Below, one piece after another: positions 51,301-62,665 of a DNA stretch of 64,000 nt. The stretch lies in contig CM050650.1 of assembly GCA_027574665.1 (NCBI GenBank), positions 99,483,086 through 99,547,085 on the forward strand. Direction: 5' to 3'. A model generated the notes under the pieces. That model saw only the letters and a program-made list of their open reading frames with translations, made no database searches and had not been told where the DNA came from. This DNA comes from Rhynochetos jubatus. Its lineage: Eukaryota > Chordata > Aves > Eurypygiformes > Rhynochetidae. Numbering within the stretch: position 1 is the first letter of the stretch; each line of letters starts with the position of its first letter. Made by a program: the position numbers and the translations under genes.

Positions 51301-54300
51301 CAGGTATTACTGAAGCACTAGCTGGAGCTGACTGCATAGACACACGGACATTTCCAGTGATGAAGTTCAGTAGAGGGGCTGTGGGCTCAGCAGCTGGAAC
51401 AATTAGTGGCATTACACTCTTGTGTAAATCTACCTGCTTATGTATACATAGTGAAATGGCTGTGAATATTCATCGGACAGGTTAATTCCAGCTGGTGCTC
51501 AGAGGTTTCTTGGCTACCTGCAGCTTGTCGCAGGCTTTTTTCTACATTTATAAAACAATCAGACTGACAATGTTTCATACCTTACAAATTAAAGTCACTG
51601 GAGCGGAACTAATCTCAGTTCCCACAGCAGCTAGTATAATTATAGATAAACCCTGCCAATTACTTGTTTATCTAGATTCTCAGCACGGCAAAACTCCTCA
51701 ATAGGAAATATATGATAACTCTACAATTTAAGATGAAATGAGATTAATTTCAACAGTTTTGAGTCAAGCCCAATTTTATTGTGTCTCACAAGAACAGGAT
51801 AAGAGTTCTGTATTCCTAGCTTTCTCTTCCAGGCAAAAATTACTTTAGCTCCAAAGCTCTATGCTGATGAAAGTAAATGCTTATCTTCACACATGAATCA
51901 TTTTTCAAATTAAAGTGTGGGAAGCAACCTTTTAAATTACGTTGATCTGTAAAATCATGGAGATAATTTGCGTAGGATAAAGTCAAAACCAGCCTGAAAG
52001 TGCGCAACTAGGTAGGCAATAACAACATTTTTGAAGTTTGGAGAATTTTTGTTTATCACTTTTTGATGTTGTTTCCAAAATGACATAAAATTCTGGCCCT
52101 TTCTAACCTTACAGCAGAAGTCTCATTAATTTTGATAAGGTTAGGACTGCCCACATCACATCTTGTTAACGGGGTTGAATCAGCCCACAGACAACTGGGT
52201 TGGCCTGTACCCTCCTGGGATATGTGAGTGGATGTACATCCATGCAACATTTTTACACAATCCTGTTATCATGCGGTTACACTAAAAGCTGAAATAATAC
52301 TCTTCCAACTGAACAGAGTTATATTTATTTGCAAATATATATGAATAGATGCATATATGTTTATTATTTCTTATGAAAGACTTGGTTTATTAAAATATTA
52401 TTAAAACTAATCTTATCCAATGCCATGATTTGCAATGCCACTGCATAGAATGGAGGAGTCTTATTGTCTTTTGAACAGTAAGTATTTTTTTATTGTAAAA
52501 CTAAGAAAAAGTTGAAGAAATACTGAGTTTCTTCTGAGCATGTTCATCTGTAGATGGCCATTAGTTTGAACTGGTGAAAGACATCCTTGTATCTTTGAAT
52601 GACAAGCTAACTGAAGGATTCTTCTGAGATATTGATGTAGGGACAAGACATTGGCAAACTGCATCTCCTGCTTTCCAAGCAGAAAATAGCCAAGAAGCAA
52701 ATATCTTCACACACACAAAATGCCATATATGACAACTTAACTGTTTTGCCCTTGCACCCTGTGATTCTTCTTGGGACTTGATTTCAGTGAAGATAAATCT
52801 TTTGAAAGGATGATAACTCCCTTTGCAGCCTGAGTAATGCACATTTACTAGCATATGAATCTAGGATACTGGGTTAAATTTTTGGCAGTGGGATTTATGA
52901 AACAATTTGCAATATGGTTTTTATCATCAGGTAGATATCCTGAATCAGATTCTTCTCCTTGACCTGGCTTCCTATGAGACATTTATAGCTTAGAGTGTTC
53001 CCATCTAGTGTACATGACAGCTCCAATAGAAGGAATATTTTATTGTGTGGTTTAGGCTGGTCAGCATTCTTTTTATTTTTCTAAGGCCATCCAAAATTCT
53101 GTTAAGAGTTCAAGGACAGGTTTTTGGAAAGTATTCAAACTTCAATGGGAACAGAATTAACTGGGTGCCAGCTGCTTTTTGCAGTCATTTATCCAAATCT
53201 CTGAGGGAAATGGATAATCCATGTTACCCACTGAAAGGGTCTGTAGTTAGAACTAGTCACAGGGGTAAAATATCTCACATTTTACATTTTCTCACTTAGA
53301 ACAGGATTTCTTGCATTATAACTTGCATTATTTAAGCACTAGAGTCTCATTCCAGCTGGAGATTCAGGCTCCCCCTGCAGTTGGCAAAGAGAAGCCAACA
53401 CTTCCAGCAAAGACAGTCTGTAAAGGTGGGATTAAACTTCTTCTGAGGGTCCATGACTTTCTTCTCTGGCTACACAGGAGACTTGGGTGACATGCATGAT
53501 TCTTAGGTAAGTAATTTTCATGCTAAAATTACAGCTGAATGCTTGATTATTCACATTCAGGTCTCCGGAATATCATTCCCAGGAATCTATTTTTATACTT
53601 CCCAGACTGCACGCTTCAGAAATAGTTGAAGGATGGAGATGATCGAAACCCCTTCACTTTGTACTGCATGCAGAGCTTGAATTATTTTTTCACTGTTAAA
53701 GGTGTTCAGTATGAACATTTCTGGGAACTAATTCATAGTAATATCTGGAGTACTGTAATCTGCCCCATGTGAGGTAGTGGGGTCATTTTCGTCAGAGTCG
53801 CTATTGTGCATTAAGCTCTTTAGTGTTCCCACTCTGTAACTGGGTCCTTCAAAAGGAAATATAAAATTAATATTATTTCAACCTTGAGAGAATTTGTATA
53901 TTAATTCAATATCCCTTAACTTTATGTCACTTAATTGCTTACTGTAACTGCATGGAAATAAAACCAGATGCAGCTCTTCAGCCCATGGGATATCATGATC
54001 CATAAATGTGTGCCCTTCTGTTGCATGAGAAGGTAAAGTCTGATGGAGTGTAACACAAGCCCCTTCTCAGAGCACTTAGTGTGGCTTCCTAATTTCGTTG
54101 TTGTAACTACGGTGGCACAAAAAGTCAAGAGAGATAGGAGAGAAGTAGGTGTGACATCAAAGCTAGTAATTTGTATTACACATTATGACTACTACTCTCT
54201 AATGACTGTATGGAGAGTCAGGCTCTGGCACACTTAATAGCTTAATTTTCCCCAGTTATAATATAGTGATTGTGAGACATCTGTTTCAAAACCACTTATC

Positions 54301-57300
54301 AAAGAAATTGGTTCAGTCTCATTATCTTTATTTTGTGGTTATATAAGCTAAGACAAACAGGTAGGGAGATTTTTCTACATTATGTTGAAGGGGGAGCAAC
54401 AGGTGCAGCTGACTTGCCTGAACCCACCCAAGGGACCCAACATTTAGTCTTCCCTATCATACACGAAGGAGATCTCAAGAGTAGTTCTATTAAAAATATG
54501 CAGTGACTTGCTCAAACTCACCATTAATTGAAGAAGAATGGAGCTGTGCTCTGGAAAACTTTTGTCCTGGCAGTTCTGTATTTACCCAATGAAAACCTTT
54601 CTTCGTAATGGAAACTTCACCTGAATATTAGAAAGACGAAATCCAAATATTACTTTAAAATAATTATTTAAGTGAATATTTTTGTTTGGTATTTTGATAA
54701 AAGTCACACAATTTGTAAAGGCAGTTATTTAAAAGTATTGTTTGCTGGTACTCAATGAATGAGGTGAAAGGAAGGGAAGGAAGGGAAGGAAGGGAAGGAA
54801 GGGAAGGAAGGGAAGGAAGGGAAGGAAGGGAAGGAAGGGAAGGAAGGAAGGAAGGAAGGAAGGAAGGAAGGAAGGAAGGAAGGAAGGAAGGAAGGAAGGA
54901 AGGAAGGAAGGAAGGAAGGAAGGAAGGAAGGAAGGAAGGAAGGAAGGAAGGAAGGGAAGGAAGGGAAGGAAGGGAAGGAAGGGAAGGAAGGAAGGAAGGA
55001 AGGAAGGAAGGAAGGAAGGAAGGAAGGAAGGAAGGAAGGAAGGAAGGAAGGAAGGAAGGAAGGAAGGAAGGAAGGAAGGAAGGAAGGAAGGAAGGAAGGA
55101 AGGAAGGAAGGAAGGAAGGAAGGAAGGAAGGAAGGAAGGAAGGAAGGAAGGAAGGAAGGAAGGAAGGAAGGAAGGAAGGAAGGAAGGAAGGAAGGAAGGA
55201 AGGAAGGAAGGAAGGAAGGAAGGAAGGAAGGAAGGAAGGAAGGAAGGAAGGAAGGAAGGAAGGAAGGAAGGAAGGAAAGGAAGGAAGGAAGGAAGGAAGG
55301 AAGGAGTTCTTCCTTTGACATCTCAGTTATACCTCCCCTGTAGTTCATATCATGGGGAGACATGTGTGCTTTAAAAACATTCTCTGCCTCAAAACAGCTT
55401 AAATTCTCTTTTTACATTAAGAATTTAAGAAATAAGCCCACCAAAAGAAGTTGGTCCACCAAGCCAATATAGAAGTGATGAGTAATGGGTAGTAGTCTGA
55501 ATTAATTTCCAAAAGGCAAAAGTTATTCTCTGAATAAATGGCTAGACCTCAACTCTTTCACATAGGCCAGTCCTCGTTGTGGGCATAATTTCATAAATGT
55601 ATCTGAAAATACATACCTTCTGCTGAAATGACAAATAAAAGGACTACTGAAGTAGAATGTCTTACAGAGCAAGAGGCTAAAACATGCAAGAATATGCATG
55701 GTCACTTGCATGAACTGTAAAATGATAAATTTTCATTCCCTGTAGGAATAAAACCAGTATGTCAAAGACTCATGTTTGCAGTCTGGAATGTCATCTAAAT
55801 AGCAATGGACTAAATCTCCTTGTAATGTAGTGTTTCTATGAGATTCCAAAGTACAATCCACAGTTAAAACATTTTGGTAACTTAATTCTTTACTTTCTGT
55901 CACTGGCCTTTTTGCTTATTCCTGTTGTGACACTGATCCTACTTTGGCACTAAGCCATGCTGTTCTTCTGTCTCATACAGCAGCCAGATACTCACAGTCC
56001 TTGCCTTTTACTGAGTCTGCAGTTTTAATCCTGTAAGCACAGCCACAAGAGCAAACACTTGTAGCAAGGCAGTGCCATACAAGAGTAGGAAGGTGTGATG
56101 GTGTAAAAACCACTTGTGGGTCTGTTCACACCTGTTCTAGAGGCAACGATCCCTCTTGCTAGCCCTGGGTATTTGCCTATTCAGAAAGACTTCAGTGTTA
56201 AAAATTATCACCACTGTAAGAGTGAAAGTTACCCAAAGTTCACACCCAGGCCAGATTAATGAGTTTGCAGAAGGGGTTGGGTGAGGTCTGCATCGGAGCA
56301 CTCACTCCAATCTCTGAACTGCCATGCAGGTGATGGCATTTAACACTGTGCCTTATAATCAAACCCATAATCATCTCTCTCTTCAGTTTAGCTGCATTTC
56401 AAGTAGATATCTAGAAAAAACAGAAGCAAGATTCACAGGACTCTGCCAATCCCTCACTCAGCTAAAGGCCATGCATCCCCAAACTGTGTTTGTTTAACTA
56501 GCAGGAATTCATGGTGCTACAGGAGCAAGGAAGCTTCTGTTCTTCAGTCCCAATCGGGTCAGGGAAGTTTCTATCACAAAATAAAAAACCCCAACATTTT
56601 ATCCTGAGACTGCTTCAGGGAATGGCAAAAGCTCATGAGCAATTATTTGATTATTATGACATGAGGGTCATCTTTTTGCTTTGTAGGTAAGGAGTAACTA
56701 ACACAATGTTGTGATCACTTATTTGGATGGTTAAATGAAGCCTTAAAGCAAGCAGGAAAAAAAAGTAACATTCGTCAGCAAAATCACCATCAGTAGTCTC
56801 AAAACTCTCAAGCTTAAGGGTAGTGTTTCAGCAACTTGATTTTAATTTCTGGGTAGACTTTGAGTGACAAGAAAAAAATTACACCCTTATCAGTGGTAAC
56901 ATTTTGGCCACTAAAACTAAAATAATTAGCTAATTCATTCAATGAAATGCATGCATGCAATTAGTACATGGTTTTTAAAAGACAGTCCACCAGACAGAAC
57001 TAGGAAATAGTCATTGTTTTTCATTGAAATCTTTAGATATGTTTATCTCTCCCAAGCTAGGTTGAGAATATATTTAATTACATATAGAAGATGACTGGCA
57101 TAGGGTATGGTGTATTAACAAGTGTGTATCCTATGAGGATTTATATAGCAAAATAGCTGGTCTGATAGATCAGAGATTTGAGAAGAGGGTACTTTGGTCT
57201 TTAATCTTGTCCATGCACAGATGCCTGGAAGTAGCTGCGGTGTTGCAGAGGCCACACACTAACCTTCAGGTTCAGTTTTAGGCTGCAGGAGTCCAGGAAC

Positions 57301-60300
57301 TCCTGCAGTGATGGAGTCACTTATTGTGACATAGTGATGGAGTCACTTATTGTGATGTGACCCACAGCACAATAAATGGGCACAAACAGGGGATTTACTT
57401 TGAAGGCACACTCCTGATTCAGAATAAAACATTAATATTTGCTCCCATACTACCACTTATTGGACTAACAATTCTCTCTTAAACAAAGACTTGGCAATGA
57501 CTTTTATATTTAACCAAAATAAGTAGCTGATTTAGCACAGGAAAGGCTTTGCTGGTTCTGAGAAAGTGCATACATTTCATCTGAGTTAACCTCAGTGCTT
57601 TTCCTGAAGGCCAAATCCTGAAGCCTCCATTTGGCACAGCTGTTTCTTTGAGAGGTCCCATCTAAACTACTGAAGTTATTTTCTGTTGAATGAAGTCTGT
57701 TGCTAAACGTGTGCAAGCTATACTAATGTGTAGACTCCAAGAGGAAAGAAAAAACAACATATGTCATATTATTTGTAAAAACAGTGTACCAAAGTACAAC
57801 ATGAAGACAATGACAGAAAGGCTTTAGACTTTTCTAATCCGTGTAATAGTGTAGATCCAAAAATCATTCTTTTATTGTTATTCTAGAAAATTCATGTAAT
57901 GCGACATGAAGTCAGTTTCATTGATTTACTACTAATGTAAAATATTTACCCAAATCAGAGGAAAAAATGTTGTGCAATTTGTATTTTCATTTTGGGGAAA
58001 AAAAAAAAAAGCAGAGATAAATCCTGCTGAAATTAGTGGTAGCAAAGACATAGGAAAGGTTTGGTGTAAGTCAGCAATTTAATATGCTTTAAAACTATTA
58101 TTCTCTATTCTTTAAAGAATTATTCTTTAAAGTTTTATGTGTTACTCACGTAACTCACTGTAGCAGGATTTGCTGTGAAGCATGTGATGGAAGAGCTTGC
58201 ACAAAGACTGCTCCATGGGAGGTAAATTCTGGCAGGTACACTCCACACGCAACATCGTGCCCCAGTTGCTAATGTAGGCTGCTTTGCAATCAGCGTTTGC
58301 AGAACAGGGCATGTCACCCTTGATCAAAGTTTCAAGACAAGCTTCATCATTGTAGCATTTTTTTGTCACATGTCTCCAACACTTTGACCGAAAAGTTGTG
58401 TATTTTTTCCTGGTAGGGAAAAAAAAGAAGTATATAATGACAGTTTAAAAACTCTGTGATTTCACAAAAAGACATTTAAGGATCATTATGAAAAGAGTGT
58501 ATTCCCAAGGTACCACTTAAGCCTCAGAAATAATGATATTCATTGACAGCTGGCCTAAATTCTGCCCTGATTTGATTTGAGTGAAATCTGCAAAATCGTA
58601 ATTTGAGGAAAAACTTGGGATTACTGAAAAAGTTTTTGAGAAAAAGCAACTGTATTTCTGATCAGCACCTGTGCAGATTTTTCTAGAGTCCAGCAAATAT
58701 CAGTGTGAATACCAACAGTCTCAGATCCTTAGAGAAGAAGTGTGGACAGAGGAATAAGACCAGTCATCGGAATGACACCGAAACAGGTGGCATTCTAGTG
58801 GATCAGTTTGTTGGGCAGTGTGAAGGAAGAATGAATATTCAATTTATTTTACATAAAATAATCTACATACAATGCCACCTCCTCCTCCCCCAAATGCTAA
58901 CAAAATACAAAACGTCCAAGGCTGAGAAAATATTAGAAGTAATTCAGTTGACCATAAAGATTAACTGATAGCAGAGGTAAGTTTTGAGAAGAATTAACTT
59001 TCCCAGTTCAATAATCTCAAATTATTTCAATCTATTTGCTCTTAGGATAGAATAAAATTGGCCTTTAATGCACTATATATGACAGTAGAAAACATCCATT
59101 AAAAGTTAACTAAGAAATCTGTAGATATTGATTAGAAACCAATTTATCCCTTACATTAAATGTTAGGGGCCAGTAAAGGTAAACTCTTGTATATTGTACA
59201 TTAATATATTAAAACATTTTTTTCTTAATCACAAAATTAGGTTATTAGTATACTGTTGACCTTACGTAGCTGTTACAAGCCAGGTCACGTGGAAAAGCAT
59301 GGTCTGTAACAATACCACCTAGGACATTATTGTAAATATTTTCATTACACAAACAAAGGTTCCAAAGCAGATGCCACCTCTGTGCTAATGGCATTATTTT
59401 TATTCACCTCCTGATTTACAGATATGGCTAGCCATAATTCACAGACTAATTTTTCTAATTATATGCACTTATTGTCAGTGCCAGGAAACATTAATGTTCC
59501 CAAAATAATGGGTAATTCAGCAAGTCTCCATTATGATATTACATGCGGGTACATGCACAGATATACATTTGTAGCCCGATTCTTGACATAAAAATGGACA
59601 ATTCCCACTGGCATCAACCTGAATAGTTTGCACAGAACTGAAAACATCTCTTGGCCTCCTGGTTTGTTGACTGAAGGTTAATTTGAGCACAGCTTTGAGG
59701 TAAAGTTCAGGCCTAATCCACAAGGGAAGCAGTGACTACACTGAAAACCAAAGTGGGATGACTGATCATCTACAAATGGCGGCAATTAAGTAGGTCTATG
59801 AATACAGGCTAATCCTGTTACGTGTTTCTAAAATAAAATCAAATCTCTAAAGTGTGTTACTCTTCATGGGTTTGGTGGTCTGTGCATATTCCAGGGAAGC
59901 TTTTTTCAAGTATCAGCATGCTTGAGATGAAAATAATAAGACCAGTTTTCTGAACAGGCCAAGTTGTCTGTAGGGCCGTTGGGTACCAAGGGTCAAGACT
60001 ATGGTGGAAGAGGTAATTACTTTAACCAAACAAACTTTGTCTGGTCGGCTGCGCAATTTGTGCAAGCTGCGAGAGTGCAAAGGTGCAGACTGGCAGGCGT
60101 CACCTGAAGAAAGTGGTAATGAAAATACGCAACGGCATAGTTTGTCCAGCACAAATAGTGTTAAGGGTCATGAAAGAGGCAGAAGCAAAGCCCACACTAG
60201 ATTCCAGACCCTTCTGAAAATGAACCTTTTCCGTTTACTTGTGGAATTACTTGTGTGATTACCACAGCTGATGCAGACATCTGTGAAGATGTCCGACACA

Positions 60301-62665
60301 AATGGCAATATACAACAGAGACAGTGCAGAATTATTTTTGGCTCTAGATGAGATACATGTCATATATGTAAAAACTACTTGATCAAATCCTTATTCACAG
60401 GCACATTGCTAAACAAAATCTTTCTTCTACTCACCTGCACAACTCATTCTCTTCACACATGTGGATTACGTTCAGACACGATGGGGGTGGAACTGGGGTA
60501 ACTGCACAGGGCTTGCCATGGAGAAGTTCTTTGGCTCTGTGGCAAGATACATCAGGCTGGGTACATTCACAAAATGTCATCATTTGAGCAACTTCAAAAG
60601 GCATGTGTTGATAGAAGAACCTTACGGCTGCTTGACATTCTTCCATGTTGCACTTCTTATTTACTGAGCAAACCTTAAGGTACAGGGACAACTGTTTGTT
60701 ACATACTTCATCTTCAACACACTCCTTGTTCACATCCAAACAGGTTCTGTTTGTTGTGTATGCTAAAAAGAAAAACAGTTTTTAAAATGAAATAACAAAA
60801 TAAAACAAGTGACTATTGGTAGTCATCCTGCTTGCAACATTCCCACTAAAAACAAGTTTGAGTCGCCAAAAGACACTGATCCAGCTCTTCCACCACTGCC
60901 TCTTTAAGGTCTATTGCGTGATCTGCATATTTCTCCCTTCCACTGCTTGGCCTAGTAAGAAAGCCTCCTGCAAGTTTTTGCCCCTGCCAGGTAAGTGAGG
61001 GAGAAGAAAGTTAAAACTGGAAAGATGCAAGTTTCTTCATAGTATGTGACAGTGTCTGGGAGCTAGTGGCTACCTGAAATTGCTGAAATCTCCAGCATAC
61101 AGTGTTATGCTAGGCTACATAATAACTAATGGAGAATATAAATGGCATTTCCGTGCTTTTAAAAATAGTTCAGGTATGTCTAGCTTATGCTATAAAGCTC
61201 CCCAAAAGACCTAGATAATTCTGAGCCTAAAATGTTTATAGGATAAGATTTGCTTCTGTAAATTTAACAGGATCAGGATTGTTACCTGACATTTTTTGGA
61301 TTCTTACGTACCTGGTAGCTTAACTGAAAATATATTGTTTCTATTGACTCCCTGTTCTTCAGTAATTTGAAGGAAAAGTATTCATTTTAATCTTGAGATA
61401 CGTTGTACACTATCTGAAAACAGAGCTAAAACCAGTAATTAGGATTCATAAGTAAATTCAGACTTACCTTGTTTGGAGAGAGCAGATAACCTCCATTGTA
61501 ATTTTGTTTCCATACTAATATCGTCTAGAACAAAAAGATATGGATACAGGCTAAGTGATAAATCATGTCTTAGCTTAGTTTTTAACTTTAAAGTGTTGGC
61601 TGTGTTGCTGGCATAGTGCCAGTAGTAAAAAATTAGCAAGAATAAAACAAATTATCTTGACCAAATAGGACCTATATGCTTGTTAACAAACTCTAAAAGG
61701 GTTGTTCCACATATTCATAAGTTTTGGAGTGAAAGCAGGGTTTATAAATGGCTGCTGATAACATTGACTCCATAATTATAGATCCTGTGAGCTCAGGAAG
61801 AGCTTTTAGATCTGCTCAGCACAATATAAAGTCAAGTTTCCTGTGAATAAGTAAAGACCAGAGGAATTAATGTGTCCATCGGTGAACCCGGTTTTCAAGT
61901 TCAACAGCTTGACATGATCTAAAGTCAAGGCAAGCAGACAATTCTTGCTATTGGAAAATTGTTGTTATTGGTCTTATATTGTTTCTAGTTATAGTGTACC
62001 ACTAAAAAGGACCAACTTGGATCAGATTGTATCAAACAGACACATTGAAGGACGATAATATATACACTCAGGCTATCATTTTTCTATCAGATTATTCATC
62101 TGTATCTAAATAAGTCTCTTAAAACTCTCCTGTTTCCAATGTTAAATTGAAAATCATTAAGAAAACATTTTGCATAGACATGTGCACAGTACTGTTTGTA
62201 TGAAAGCATTCAGAATGCTGGATTACCACTAACCTGTGTCAGTGTCCTGACTTTTCTCATCATCATCATCGTCATTGTCATCATCATCATTTTCACTAGC
62301 TGCTGAAGCTTGACTCTCTTCAGAGTATTGTAAACAAGGGTTGTTAAATATTCCCTTCCATATTTTAACACATCTCATCTGAAGTGGCTCTGAGCACTTG
62401 CACTCTCCCAGCACTGTTTTCTTCAGCTCTTGCCACGCTGACAAACACCCCTGGTTGACGATCGGGACCCTGCATTTTGCTGCGCCCACCTGGCATCCTC
62501 GCTGGAAGCTCTTATACACTAGAAAACAGTAAGGATCCTCTCGACAGCGTTGTTTTGCAATACTGCAGTCGTTCTCTAGTTCTTCCAGGTGTCTTTGGGA
62601 TTTGGGCTTTCTGTGTTGCCTAAAACTCAGTTCAGTGTCTGATCCTGAGGAAGTTTCCAAATACT
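48256..62665 (-). CDS. GFRAL: GFRAL, GDNF family receptor alpha-like (exons joined 62665-62234, 61524-61468, 60762-60435, 58409-58150, 53846-53754, 49405-49324, 48343-48256), 5' partial
   Basis: Type I membrane receptor of the GFR-alpha family. In mammals GFRAL binds GDF15 and signals with RET in hindbrain neurons to suppress appetite. Seven exons join in one continuous frame: every junction is phase-consistent and the total after the first split codon is 445 codons plus TAA. The order is D1 (10 Cys), an acidic linker, D2 (10 Cys, with ECQAAVRFFYQHMPF close to the human sequence), D3 (12 Cys, with DCKAAYI, ECTC and LCKLFHHMLHSKSC), a stalk, one transmembrane helix and a short Ser-rich tail. 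Human GFRAL is 394 residues including its signal. This one is longer, mainly in the segment before D1 and in the linker. The signal-peptide exon is not identified. It could not be another GFRA paralogue, since those are GPI-anchored and lack this transmembrane end. Confidence 0.93.
48344..49323 (-). other. GFRAL: GFRAL intron between transmembrane and tail exons
   Basis: 1.0 kb, ordinary AT-rich intron. No repeats were recognised. Confidence 0.7.
49324..49405 (-). CDS. GFRAL: GFRAL transmembrane exon
   Basis: The acceptor is tttttacttatag and the donor is gtaatt, 82 bp. The reading is ETVYIIAYSSCIVLILGIVL then LTLLKIR: one hydrophobic helix followed by basic residues. It aligns with human EVIYAAMCMTVTCGILLLVM then VKLR. 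Both phases agree with the neighbouring exons. Confidence 0.87.
49406..53753 (-). other. GFRAL: GFRAL intron between stalk and transmembrane exons
   Basis: 4.3 kb. It includes the 35 bp tandem duplication at 50865-50932. Nothing else was recognised. Confidence 0.65.
50865..50932 (+). repeat. 35 bp tandem duplication
   Basis: Unit one starts at 50865 (atgggctgatataaattcat) and unit two at 50900 (atgggctaatataatttcat). Both end catcacattgtaa and differ at two or three bases. Confidence 0.85.
53754..53846 (-). CDS. GFRAL: GFRAL stalk exon (membrane-proximal)
   Basis: Inferred exon of 93 bp. The acceptor tttccttttgaag is good. The donor is a|gtactc, which is weak but gives the required phase 1. 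The reading joins the D3 exon as R-PSYRVGTLKSLMHNSDS, then DENDPTTSHGADY and the split Ser codon before ETVYII. Length and position equal the human stalk exon (LSNVKGMALYTRKHANK and so on), with only sparse residue identity. Reading through the donor meets a stop at 53728-53730. Transcript data would be needed to fix the 3' border. Confidence 0.65.
54767..55305 (+). repeat. GGAA / GGGAA microsatellite, about 540 bp
   Basis: A perfect purine tract on the + strand. Three kinds of block alternate: 9 bp units (gggaaggaa) to about 54850, pure gaag tetramers, a second short gggaaggaa block near 54953-54990, then about 285 bp of tetramer with one extra A near 55275. It is open in all frames only because 4 and 9 bp units contain no stop. 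It is not coding. It lies inside the GFRAL intron, where the transcript would read CUUC. Assembly length is uncertain. Confidence 0.97.
57307..57355 (+). repeat. 26 bp period tandem duplication
   Basis: agtgatggagtcacttattg followed by tga occurs exactly at 57307 and again at 57333, within a GFRAL intron. Confidence 0.85.
58150..58409 (-). CDS. GFRAL: GFRAL exon: domain D3
   Basis: The acceptor is ttccctaccag and the donor is gtgagt, 260 bp. The first base finishes the Arg codon of ELCR, then KKYTTFRSKCWRHVTKKC follows. It contains PCSANADCKAAYISNWGTM, the ECTC motif and SLCKLFHHMLHSKSC, closely following human D3, and the cysteine spacing matches. D3 faces RET in GFR-alpha complexes. The exon ends YSEL plus one base. 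Confidence 0.95.
58410..60434 (-). other. GFRAL: GFRAL intron inside domain D3
   Basis: 2.0 kb between the D2 and D3 exons. No recognisable element was found. Confidence 0.75.
60435..60762 (-). CDS. GFRAL: GFRAL exon: domain D2 and start of D3
   Basis: The acceptor is ctttttag and the donor is gtgagt, 328 bp. It encodes YTTNRTCLDVNKECVEDEV through ENELCR. D2 has ten cysteines and shares CQAA, RFFYQ, PF, AQM and the FC-x-C pair with human GFRAL. PVPPPSCLNVI marks the D2/D3 boundary, as VPPPTCLSVI does in human. D2 is the GDF15-binding domain in the mammalian receptor. This is the strongest single match for GFRAL identity in the window. Confidence 0.96.
60763..61467 (-). other. GFRAL: GFRAL intron before the D2 exon
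   Basis: 0.7 kb, nothing recognised besides the splice sites. Confidence 0.75.
61468..61524 (-). CDS. GFRAL: GFRAL small exon between D1 and D2
   Basis: The acceptor is tctttttgttctag and the donor is gtaagt, 57 bp. The two bases AC complete the Asp codon begun in the D1 exon, and the exon ends with one base. The reading DISMETKLQWRLSALSKQ aligns with human KEDKFKWNLTTRSHHG. Phase agreement on both sides supports it despite its size. Confidence 0.85.
61525..62233 (-). other. GFRAL: GFRAL intron after the D1 exon
   Basis: 0.7 kb, nothing recognised besides the splice sites. Confidence 0.75.
62234..62665 (-). CDS. GFRAL: GFRAL exon: N-terminal segment, domain D1 and acidic linker
   Basis: The acceptor is ctatttgtacag and the donor is gttagt, 432 bp. 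The first two bases (AG) complete a codon from the missing upstream exon, probably Glu, as in the human ENEY context. About 33 residues precede the first Cys, against about 11 in the human protein. Ten cysteines follow (CSIAKQRC, PYC, RGC, AKC, QGC, GECKC, MRC, NPC), the D1 pattern. After D1 comes a Ser/Asp/Glu-rich stretch containing DDDDNDDDDDE. An alternative acceptor two bases further in would break the frame. Confidence 0.88.
62256..62292 (-). repeat. Imperfect GAT/GAC trinucleotide repeat inside the GFRAL D1 exon
   Basis: On the + strand the tract reads catcatcatcatcgtcattg then tcatcatcatcat. In the GFRAL frame it encodes DDDDNDDDDDE. GAC and AAT interruptions reduce purity, so slippage should be slow. 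Confidence 0.85.

Larger units (their letters stand above)
53847..58149 (-). other. GFRAL: GFRAL intron between D3 and stalk exons
   Basis: 4.3 kb. It contains the GGAA microsatellite (54767-55305) and a 26 bp duplication at 57307-57355. No exon is seen in it. Confidence 0.7.

Noticed and set aside
54752..55363. Open frames of 203 (-) and 187 (+) codons
   Set aside because: They exist only because the GGAA microsatellite has no stop codons. The products are LPSF/KEGR repeats.
58135..58317. 60-codon - frame overlapping the GFRAL D3 exon
   Set aside because: Wrong-frame shadow of the D3 exon, whose frame has the conserved cysteines.
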